Assembly: GCA_965221785.1 (NCBI GenBank)
Contig: CBDCSR010000002.1
Location: 124,001 to 188,000, forward strand
Reading direction: 5' to 3'
DNA: 64,000 bases
Source: BD2-11 sp965221785
Lineage (GTDB): Bacteria; Gemmatimonadota; Gemmatimonadetes; Longimicrobiales; Gaopeijiaceae
Both the position numbers and the translations under genes were made by a program. Of the stretch, positions 10,050 through 17,342 are shown in pieces (the first letter of the stretch is position 1; every line of letters begins with the position of its first letter). The notes under the pieces are model-generated. The model searched no databases and was not told where the DNA came from. It saw only the letters and a list, made by a program, of their open reading frames with translations.

Positions 10050-10952
10050 CTACGCCGGCTGGAGGGCGGGGAATCGCGAAAGGGTGGTCGTCAGATGGAC
10101 GTGTCCGTCCCGGTGCATCGGCTGGATCCGGCGGTGAGCTCGCACAGCCGACTCCTCGTCCCGGTAGACCGCGAAGATCGTGCTGCCGCTGCCCGACATG
10201 AGCGCCAGCAGGGGCGAAGTGTCCCGCAGCGAGAGCAGCGTTTCGCGCAGGTCGGGCCGGACGGCGAAGATGGGCGCCTCGAAGTCGTTGTGCGCCAGTC
10301 CGGCCACGGTCCCCCAATCCCGGCAGCGGGCCGAGGTGAGGGGAATCGGCTGCCTGGCGGACGGCTCCTCCATCCCCCGACCCCTCCCCCGGGCGAGCAG
10401 GCTGTACGCCCAGGCCGTCCCCACCCCCTCCGGCGACCCCACCAGAAGCACCGGACGGGGTGGTAGCGGGGGCAGCCGCGTGAGGTGGTCGCCGCGGCCG
10501 CCACCCAGTGCGAGCGGCGACGGCGACAGGAAGAAGGGGACGTCGGCGCCCAGGCCGCGCGCGATCCCGGTGAGGGCGGCGACTTCCGCGCGAGGTTCGA
10601 ACAACTCGACCAGGCACCGGAGCGTCGCCGCCGCATCCGAAGAGCCTCCCCCCAGCCCGCCACCGACCGGAATGCGCTTCTCCAGCCGGATCGCCACCCC
10701 GCCCCGCTCACCACACGCGTCCAGGTACGCCCGCGCCGCCCGGTACACCAGGTTGTCGCGCGGGTCGCCCAGGTCGGCGCCGGCGACCTCTACCGTGATG
10801 CCGGCCGCGGCGCGCTCCACCTGCAGGCGGTCGCACAACCCGACCGCGGCGAAGAGGGTGTCCACGTCGTGGTACCCGTCGGCGCGCCGCGCGCCCACGC
10901 GCAGCACGAGGTTGACCTTGGCCGGAGCCTCCACGACGACCGCGCGCTTCAC
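10050..10952 (-). CDS. ispE: 4-(cytidine 5'-diphospho)-2-C-methyl-D-erythritol kinase
   Basis: A 300-residue GHMP kinase of the non-mevalonate (MEP) isoprenoid pathway. The N-terminal EAPAKVNLVLRVGARRADGYH motif, the glycine-rich ATP loop IPVGGGLGGGSSDAAATL, and the C-terminal LMSGSGSTIFAVY are all present. The GTG start at 10952 overlaps the stop of the upstream UPF0104 gene by 4 bp. It is the last gene of the alaS-to-ispE run. Confidence 0.94.
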   Translation of the reverse strand: MKRAVVVEAPAKVNLVLRVGARRADGYHDVDTLFAAVGLCDRLQVERAAAGITVEVAGADLGDPRDNLVYRAARAYLDACGERGGVAIRLEKRIPVGGGLGGGSSDAAATLRCLVELFEPRAEVAALTGIARGLGADVPFFLSPSPLALGGGRGDHLTRLPPLPPRPVLLVGSPEGVGTAWAYSLLARGRGRGMEEPSARQPIPLTSARCRDWGTVAGLAHNDFEAPIFAVRPDLRETLLSLRDTSPLLALMSGSGSTIFAVYRDEESAVRAHRRIQPMHRDGHVHLTTTLSRFPALQPA

Positions 10953-12013
10953 GGCGCCGAGCCCTCCCCACCGAGCGCCCGGCGCCCCTGCCGGACCACC
11001 TCTTCGCCGCCCTTGCGCGCGGGCCCGATCTCCCGAAAGGAAAACCCCATGCGCCAGAAGTACCAGAGCCCGATTGCAGTCACGGGAATGAACGTCGTGA
11101 CGTGGTACCCCGCGGCAAACGCCAGCGTCGGGTTCTCGGCCACTCCGAGCACATCGACGAGCGCCAGCCGCACTGCGGCCTCGAACGGGCCGAAGAACCC
11201 CGGCGCCGAAGGCAGCGCAACCGCCAGCGCGGTGATTCCGTTCAGGAAGAGCGCTTCCGCATATCCGGCATCGATGCCGAATGCGCGGAAACCGAGCCAG
11301 AACGACGCCGAGTGCCAGAGCCAGAAGACCAGGCTCCACACCGCCGCGCGCGCCACCAGCATTGGACTTCGAAGCGCACCCAGCCCCTCGATGAGGCCGT
11401 CCAGAATGGACAGCGCCCTGTCTCCCGCCGCGCCCGGCAATCGGGAGGCCAGTGGACGCGCGGCGGCCCGCACCACGTCCGGCCGTGCCAGCACCAGCGT
11501 CACGACCAGGATGACGATCGCAAGCACGGCCAGGAACCCGGCAACCGCGCCTCCGACGAGGTCGCCGGCGAGTTCCGAGTTGGCGCGGAACCCCGGCAGC
11601 GACAGCGAAACCACCAGCAGCGCCACCACCGTGACGCCATCGAAGGCGCGCTCGACGGCGAGGGAGGAAAGGCACGCGGAGGTCCGCATCTTCTCCATGC
11701 GCGCGAGCGACCAGGCGCGGGCGAATTCGCCGGCACGGGCAGGCAGCAGGTTGTTGACCATGAAGCCGATGGCGGTGGCGGCAAAACGGGCCCGCAGGCC
11801 GATCTGTGATCGGAGCGGGGTGAGCAGCACCTTCCATCGCATTGCGCGCAACAGGTAGCCGCCGGTCGCGACGAATACCGACGCGAGCAGCCACCGCAGG
11901 TCGGCGGCCGCCACCTCGGCGGCAATCGCGCCCAGGTCTTCGCCGCGGAATACCCACCAGAGCAGCAGGACGCTGACGGAAAGCCCGACGAGGGCCTTCC
12001 AGGACAGTGTCAC
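10949..12013 (-). CDS. UPF0104 / lysylphosphatidylglycerol synthase transmembrane family protein
   Basis: A 354-residue integral membrane protein with about eight hydrophobic segments. It contains the family's conserved LRAMRWKVLL near residue 55, followed by NNLLPARAGEFARAW and SSLAVERAFDG. Members resemble the flippase part of MprF and are often linked to lipid or glycolipid transport, but no catalytic domain is present here. A second, diverged paralogue lies at 51877-52812. The gene is coupled to ispE by a 4-bp overlap and follows pdxJ by 10 bp. Confidence 0.85.
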   Translation of the reverse strand: MTLSWKALVGLSVSVLLLWWVFRGEDLGAIAAEVAAADLRWLLASVFVATGGYLLRAMRWKVLLTPLRSQIGLRARFAATAIGFMVNNLLPARAGEFARAWSLARMEKMRTSACLSSLAVERAFDGVTVVALLVVSLSLPGFRANSELAGDLVGGAVAGFLAVLAIVILVVTLVLARPDVVRAAARPLASRLPGAAGDRALSILDGLIEGLGALRSPMLVARAAVWSLVFWLWHSASFWLGFRAFGIDAGYAEALFLNGITALAVALPSAPGFFGPFEAAVRLALVDVLGVAENPTLAFAAGYHVTTFIPVTAIGLWYFWRMGFSFREIGPARKGGEEVVRQGRRALGGEGSAP

Positions 12014-12023
12014 GGGCGGGACC

Positions 12024-12788
12024 TCAGAAGCCGATGGGAGGCAGCCAGCCCTCGGCGCTCATCATGCCGGGAGCGCCCCGGATGATCTCCTTCATCTCCC
12101 GCACCGCGCGCTCGAGCCCCACCAGCACCGCGCGCGAGATGATGCTGTGGCCGATGTTGAGTTCCTCGATCTCGCCGACCGCGGCCACCGGGATGACGTT
12201 CTCGTAGGTCAGCCCGTGCCCGGCGTGCACCGCCAGTCCCGCGGCCCGCCCGGCGCGCGCCGCCGACACCAGGCGATCCAGTTGGGCCGGCCGGCCGGCC
12301 ATGGCCGCCAGCGCGTACTCTCCCGTGTGCAGTTCCACGGCATCGGCGCCCAGCTCGGCGCTGGCTTCGATCGCGTCCTCGTCCGGGTCGATGAAGAGCG
12401 ACGTCCGGACGCCGGCGTCGGCGAGCCGGCCGAGCGCGTCCCGCATGGCGGCTCGCACCTCCGCCGAATCGAGCGCCAGTCCGCCCTCGGTGGTCACCTC
12501 CTCGCGGCGCTCGGGGACGAGCGTGGCCTGCATCGGTGCGAGCTCGCACGCCAGTCCGAGGATGTCGGGGGCGGTCGCCAACTCCAGATTGATGCCCGTG
12601 CGGGCAGTCTCCATGAGCAGCCGGACGTCGCGGTCGCTGATGTGGCGGCGGTCCTCGCGCAGGTGCACGGTGATCCCGTCGGCGCCTCCCAGTTCGGCCA
12701 GTACCGCCGCGCGCACGGGATCGGGTTCATCCGTCCGGCGCGCCTGCCGGACGGTGGCCACGTGATCGATGTTGACGTAGAAGCGCAT
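12024..12788 (-). CDS. pdxJ: Pyridoxine 5'-phosphate synthase
   Basis: A 254-residue TIM-barrel enzyme of the DXP-dependent vitamin B6 pathway; it condenses 1-deoxyxylulose 5-phosphate with 3-amino-2-oxopropyl phosphate. Clear motifs are NIDHVATVRQARRT, DGITVHLREDRRHI, NLELA, SLFIDPD, ELHTGEYA and HAGHGL. The ATG at 12788 has GAGG six bases upstream and is preferred to an in-frame TTG at 12800. Like ispE nearby, it uses DXP-derived chemistry. Confidence 0.95.
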   Translation of the reverse strand: MRFYVNIDHVATVRQARRTDEPDPVRAAVLAELGGADGITVHLREDRRHISDRDVRLLMETARTGINLELATAPDILGLACELAPMQATLVPERREEVTTEGGLALDSAEVRAAMRDALGRLADAGVRTSLFIDPDEDAIEASAELGADAVELHTGEYALAAMAGRPAQLDRLVSAARAGRAAGLAVHAGHGLTYENVIPVAAVGEIEELNIGHSIISRAVLVGLERAVREMKEIIRGAPGMMSAEGWLPPIGF

Positions 12789-12796
12789 GGCGTGCC

Positions 12797-14221
12797 TCAA
12801 CCGGATGAAGGGACGATGCCCGCGGACACCGCCTGAGCGGCAACCTCCAGGATCTCGATGTCTCCGCGGGCCTGGAGGCGGCCCAGGGCCGGTGCGGGAA
12901 GTCGGGCCGTGACCGTGAGGGCGGAGTCGTCTCGCGTCGTCTTCACAACCTCACCCTCGCGATAAAGCGCTGCAAGCGTCCCTCCGTCCGTCACCTTCAG
13001 CACCACCTGCACGCTCTGCAGCGCTGCCCGTATGCGCGTCAGCAGCACACTGCGCAGCCGATCGAGCGTCGCTGGCTGGTAGACCGACAGGAAGACGGAG
13101 GGAGTATGCTCGCGCCCTCGAACGCGTTCCCTCAACACCTCTTCCTCGGCGTGGGTGATGAGGTCGGTCTTGTTGAACACGAGGACGCGGGGCGCATCCA
13201 GGAGCTCGAGCTCCTCCAGCACCTCGTGCACGACTGAGAGCCGGCCTTCCCAGTCCGGAGCCGCGGCATCCACCACATGCAGGATCAGATCCGCTTCGCG
13301 CGCTTCCTCGAGCGTCGACCGGAAGGAGGCGATGAGATCATGGGGGAGCTTGCGGATGAAGCCCACCGTGTCCGTCAGCAGCGCCTGGTGCCCCTCCCCT
13401 ACCGGCACGACGCGCGTGGCGGAATCGAGAGTGGCGAAGAGCCGGTCCTCCACCAGCAGGTCCGCTCCGGAGAGCGCCCTGAGGAGCGACGACTTGCCGG
13501 CGTTGGTGTACCCGACCAGCGCCGCCCGGAAGGAGTTCGCGCGCCCCTTGCGCTGGGTGGCGCGCGCCCGGGCGACCCCCTCCAGCTTGTGCTTCAGTTC
13601 CGATATCCGGGTGCCGATCAGGCGCCGATCGGTCTCGAGCTGCGTCTCGCCGGGCCCCCTGAGCCCGATCCCGCCACGGATGCGCGAGAGGTGGCTCCAC
13701 ATGCGCTTGAGGCGTGGCAGCAGGTACTCGAGCTGCGCCAGCTCCACCTGCATGCGGGCTTCGCGGGTGCGTGCGCGGGTAGCGAAGATATCCAGGATGA
13801 GCTCGGCGCGGTCCATAACCCGGATCCCCAGGAAGTCCTCCAGGTGGCGAGCCTGATCCGGCTTCAGCTCGTCGTCGAAGATGATAAGGTCGGCCTTTGC
13901 CGCCCGCGCCGTCGAGCGCAGCTCGCCAGCCTTGCCCTTGCCGATGTAGAAGTGGGGATGGGGACTGCGGATACGCTGCTGCACGGTCCCCACGACATCC
14001 GCGCCGGCGGTATCCGCCAGGCGGGCGAGTTCCTCGAGGTGCTCGCGCGCGGTGACCCCGCGCATGCGCCCGCGGGGCGCCCCGACCAGAATCGCGCGAT
14101 CGGTGGCGGGGCGGTTGTCGATGAATCGATGAGGTATGGCAGTGTCTCCGTGGATGGCGAGCCTCTCCGGGCTCGTTCCGCCTGCGCCTGCAAGGCTCGG
14201 GACCGGGACCGCCCATCGCAA
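12797..14221 (-). CDS. hflX: GTPase HflX
   Basis: About 474 residues. The N-terminal HflX domain contains the GKGK segment (YIGKGKAGEL) and the LEYLLPRLKRMWSHL helix. The glycine-rich linker (RIRGGIGLRGPGETQLE) precedes the G domain: Walker A VGYTNAGKSS, DTVGF, and NKTD. HflX binds 50S subunits and splits stalled ribosomes under stress. Only a TTG (14221) fits the full N-terminus; a shorter form could start further in, so the exact start is uncertain. It lies 22 bp downstream of rarA. Confidence 0.93.
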   Translation of the reverse strand: MRWAVPVPSLAGAGGTSPERLAIHGDTAIPHRFIDNRPATDRAILVGAPRGRMRGVTAREHLEELARLADTAGADVVGTVQQRIRSPHPHFYIGKGKAGELRSTARAAKADLIIFDDELKPDQARHLEDFLGIRVMDRAELILDIFATRARTREARMQVELAQLEYLLPRLKRMWSHLSRIRGGIGLRGPGETQLETDRRLIGTRISELKHKLEGVARARATQRKGRANSFRAALVGYTNAGKSSLLRALSGADLLVEDRLFATLDSATRVVPVGEGHQALLTDTVGFIRKLPHDLIASFRSTLEEAREADLILHVVDAAAPDWEGRLSVVHEVLEELELLDAPRVLVFNKTDLITHAEEEVLRERVRGREHTPSVFLSVYQPATLDRLRSVLLTRIRAALQSVQVVLKVTDGGTLAALYREGEVVKTTRDDSALTVTARLPAPALGRLQARGDIEILEVAAQAVSAGIVPSSG

Positions 14222-14242
14222 GTCCGGGCGTCCGGCCCTCGC

Positions 14243-15688
14243 CTACGTTCCGGAGTCCGTCGGCGGTTTCGAATCGCGCTCTTCCCCGTGCGGTGAAGCC
14301 CGGGCGCGCAGGGCTCTGAAACGCTCGAGTCGCGCCGCCACATCCTGTTCGGCGCCCGAGGTCCCGGGGACATAGAAGCGCCTGCCCTCGAGTTCGGCGG
14401 GGAGATAGCTCTGCGCCGCGACGCCGTGCCGGGTATCGGGATCGTACTGGTACCCGGCACCGTACCCCAGCTGTTTCATCATGTCGGTGGGTGCGTTGCG
14501 GAGATGCAGGGGCACAGGCGCGCCGGGCGTCCGTCGCGCCGCCTGCCCCGCATCGAGCCACGCCCGATAGAGGCGATTCGACTTGGGCGCCGACGACAGA
14601 TACACCACGACTTCAGCGAGGGCCAGCTCCCCTTCGGGCGAGCCGAGGAAGTGGAAGGCGTCGCGTCCGGCCAGCGTGACCGCAAGCGCGTGAGGGTCCG
14701 CGAGCCCGATGTCCTCGGAGGCCATGCGCACCAGTCGCCGCGCGATGTAGAGCGGGTCCTGTCCGCCCTGAAGCATGCGCGCGAGCCAGTAGAGGGCGGC
14801 GTCGGGATCGCTGCCGCGCACCGCCTTGTGCAGCGCGGAGATGGTGTTGTAGTGCTCCTCGCCGGCCTTGTCGAAGTGCGAGAAGCGGTGCTGGGCCGCC
14901 TGCCGCCCGTGTTCCCGGGTGATGGCACGGCCCGGACCGGCCAGTTCGCTGGCCCGTTCCAGCACGCCGAGCGCGCGACGCGCGTCTCCGTCGGCGCGTC
15001 CGGCGATCCAGTCCAGCACACCCGTGCGGACGTCATCCCGGGACCGTCCCAGTCCCCGCTCGCCATCCTCCAGCGCGCGCCTCAGAATGTCCGTCAGTTC
15101 CTCGGTCGAGAGTGGCTCCAGGACAAAGACGGGGGCCCGCGACAGCAGCGGACGGATCACTTCGAAGCTCGGATTCTCGGTGGTGGCGCCGACCAGGAAG
15201 ACCACCCCTTCCTCGACAAAGGGGAGGAATGCGTCCTGCTGCGCCTTGTTGAAGCGGTGAATCTCGTCGCAGAAGAGGATCGTTCCGCGGCCGGTCGCGG
15301 CGATGCGCTCCCGGGCCTCCGCTATGATCGCGCGGACGCGCGCCACCCCCTCGGTCACAGCCGAGAACGCGACGAAGGCGGCATCGCCGCGGCGGGCCAG
15401 GAGCCGCGCCAGCGTGGTCTTGCCGCTGCCAGGCGGGCCCCACAGGATCAGGCTCGAAAGAGCGCCCCCTTCGAGCATTCGCCTGAGCGGGCCGCCGTCC
15501 TCCAGAAGACGCGTCTGTCCCGCGAACTCGCCGAGGGTGCGCGGGCGCATGCGGGCCGCGAGCGGCGCCCCCGCTCCGGCGCGGGATGCCCGCCCCGGGC
15601 GCGTATCAAGGCCGGCCCGACCCGCTCCTCCCGATCCACCGGAGCCGACCCCGGTTCCGACATCGCCGAAGAGCGTGGGCTCGTTCAC
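14243..15688 (-). CDS. rarA: Replication-associated recombination protein A (AAA+ ATPase)
   Basis: A 481-residue RarA/MgsA/WRNIP1-type clamp-loader-like ATPase acting at stalled replication forks. Walker A is LILWGPPGSGKTTLARLL (about residues 78-95), Walker B ILFCDEIHRFNKAQQD, sensor 1 VGATTENPSFEV, and the C-terminal MgsA region carries YWLARMLQGGQDPLYIARRL. The N-terminal 45 residues are a Gly-rich linker; no ubiquitin-binding zinc finger is present. The start overlaps cca by 4 bp. Confidence 0.95.
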   Translation of the reverse strand: MNEPTLFGDVGTGVGSGGSGGAGRAGLDTRPGRASRAGAGAPLAARMRPRTLGEFAGQTRLLEDGGPLRRMLEGGALSSLILWGPPGSGKTTLARLLARRGDAAFVAFSAVTEGVARVRAIIAEARERIAATGRGTILFCDEIHRFNKAQQDAFLPFVEEGVVFLVGATTENPSFEVIRPLLSRAPVFVLEPLSTEELTDILRRALEDGERGLGRSRDDVRTGVLDWIAGRADGDARRALGVLERASELAGPGRAITREHGRQAAQHRFSHFDKAGEEHYNTISALHKAVRGSDPDAALYWLARMLQGGQDPLYIARRLVRMASEDIGLADPHALAVTLAGRDAFHFLGSPEGELALAEVVVYLSSAPKSNRLYRAWLDAGQAARRTPGAPVPLHLRNAPTDMMKQLGYGAGYQYDPDTRHGVAAQSYLPAELEGRRFYVPGTSGAEQDVAARLERFRALRARASPHGEERDSKPPTDSGT

Positions 15689-17052
15689 GCGGATCTCTCC
15701 GGAGTACCCGACGCCTGCGCGCGGCCATCGATGTAGCGCCGGGCGCGACGCACCAGAATCGAACTACGATTCAGCGCGGGATCATCCAGGACCAGGTCGA
15801 GCAGATGAGCGAGAACGTCGCCGAAACCGGGACCGGGCCGCATGCCCATCTCAATGAGATCGCGCCCGCTCAGGGCCAGGTCCGCCAGTTTGAGCGGAGG
15901 ATCCATCGCCAACTCCGCTCGGATCGCCTTCCAGCGCGAGAGCACGGCGCGCTCCGGGTCCCGGCGTCCCAGCCCGGCCTCCAGGCGCGCGCGGGCGATC
16001 CAGATGCGGAAGAGGTGGCGGCGGTCTACCCGGTGGGTCTGGCGAAGCCAGCGGCGCAACTCCGTTCCGGCGCCGATTTCAGGGCCGGCCGCGGCCGTGC
16101 GCACCAGCGCGCTCACGCCCTCGGTGTCCGCGCGGGAATAGCGCAGGCGCTCCATCAACGCAGCCGCGCGCATCCCGGCGCGCTCCGTTGGGGGCAGTTC
16201 CTCGCCGACACCCCCTGCGGGCACGCCGATCCCGCCCAGGAGACATGCCAGACGTGCCAATTCATGTTCTCTGGAGACGATATCCACCATCTGCAGCGCG
16301 ACGCTCCAGATGTCGAGCTGGCCATCCTCGTGCCGGTTCAGGCATCGTGCCAGTTCCGGGTAGAGGATGGGGAGGACGCCGGAAGCAGCATACAGCGACA
16401 GTGCGCGCGATGGATGCGCGGAGCGGAGGATCTTCGCCAGTTCCTCCCGCACCCGCTCGGGAGAAAGATCCGCCAGATGTTGACGGTGGCCACAGAGGGC
16501 GGACCACGTTTCCGGCTCAACGGCAAGGGCGAAGCGTCCGGCGAAGCGCAGGGCACGCAGGATGCGCAGGAAGTCCTCCGCGAAGCGCGTCCCGGCGTCT
16601 CCGACCGTGCGCAGAATACCGGTGGCAAGATCCTCGGCCCCGCCGAAGGGATCGCGCATTTCGCGGCGCAGAGGGTGCCAGGCGATGGCGTTGATGGTGA
16701 AGTCCCGCCGCGCCAGGTCCTCGTCGATGTCGTCGGCGAACTCGACCGTGGCTCTGCGCTCGAAGGTCTCCACGTCGCGCCGGAAGGTGGTGACCTCGTA
16801 CATCTTCCCTCGCGTGAGGACCCCCACCGTCCCGTGTTCCACCCCGATGGGAACGACCCTCCGGAACACCCCCCGCACCTGTTCGGGCCGGGCGCGGGTA
16901 GCCAGGTCCCAGTCGGCGTCCGCGCGACGCCCCGCCAGCGCGTCCCGTACGACGCCCCCTACCGCCCAGGTCTCGAAGCCGGCCCGTTCGAGTTTTTGAA
17001 TCACCCACCGGACCGAGTCCGGAGCGGCCGGGTGTTCCCTCTCGTCCGTCAC
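15685..17052 (-). CDS. cca: CCA tRNA nucleotidyltransferase / poly(A) polymerase family
   Basis: A 455-residue class II nucleotidyltransferase. The head domain shows WAVGGVVRDALAGR, the catalytic DADWDLAT acid pair near residues 45-50, and the ARRDFTINAIAWHP motif. The neck has DPFGGAEDLATGILRTVGD and ILRALRFAGRFA. The family includes CCA-adding enzymes and poly(A) polymerases. The CCA-adding role is favoured because the window's tRNA lacks an encoded CCA and no other such gene is visible. It overlaps rarA and the 97-residue orphan by 4 bp each. Confidence 0.92.
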   Translation of the reverse strand: MTDEREHPAAPDSVRWVIQKLERAGFETWAVGGVVRDALAGRRADADWDLATRARPEQVRGVFRRVVPIGVEHGTVGVLTRGKMYEVTTFRRDVETFERRATVEFADDIDEDLARRDFTINAIAWHPLRREMRDPFGGAEDLATGILRTVGDAGTRFAEDFLRILRALRFAGRFALAVEPETWSALCGHRQHLADLSPERVREELAKILRSAHPSRALSLYAASGVLPILYPELARCLNRHEDGQLDIWSVALQMVDIVSREHELARLACLLGGIGVPAGGVGEELPPTERAGMRAAALMERLRYSRADTEGVSALVRTAAAGPEIGAGTELRRWLRQTHRVDRRHLFRIWIARARLEAGLGRRDPERAVLSRWKAIRAELAMDPPLKLADLALSGRDLIEMGMRPGPGFGDVLAHLLDLVLDDPALNRSSILVRRARRYIDGRAQASGTPERSA

Positions 17053-17342
17053 TGCCAGGCAGCCGCGCAGCGATCCAGAATCAGGTGCAACCGGGAGGCG
17101 ACGTCGGGTTCATCGACGGCGGCTTCGCAGGCGTAGGTGAGAAACGCGTCCGCCGCGAGAAGCTGAAAGGCCGCGTGCCGGTCGAGTCGCTTCGACACCT
17201 CGGCGCGGTCGAGCGCGGCGATACCGAGGTCGGCGAGGTCGGCGACCGAGACGGGAACTTCGCCCTCGACCGCAAGCCACTCCTTCAACCCGCCCGGTAC
17301 GGCCGGACGGCGGGCGTCGAGCCAGTCCCGGGGCGCGGTCAC
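17049..17342 (-). CDS. Small hypothetical protein between alaS and cca
   Basis: A 97-residue protein I do not recognise. It is mostly helical and acidic, with no signal peptide or membrane segment; the centre reads VSVADLADLGIAALDRAEV and the end LHLILDRCAAAWQ. Its start overlaps alaS and its stop overlaps cca, 4 bp each, which argues that it is a real, translationally coupled gene. The position between two tRNA-maturation genes suggests a link to tRNA or translation, but nothing in the sequence proves it. Confidence 0.7.
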   Translation of the reverse strand: MTAPRDWLDARRPAVPGGLKEWLAVEGEVPVSVADLADLGIAALDRAEVSKRLDRHAAFQLLAADAFLTYACEAAVDEPDVASRLHLILDRCAAAWQ

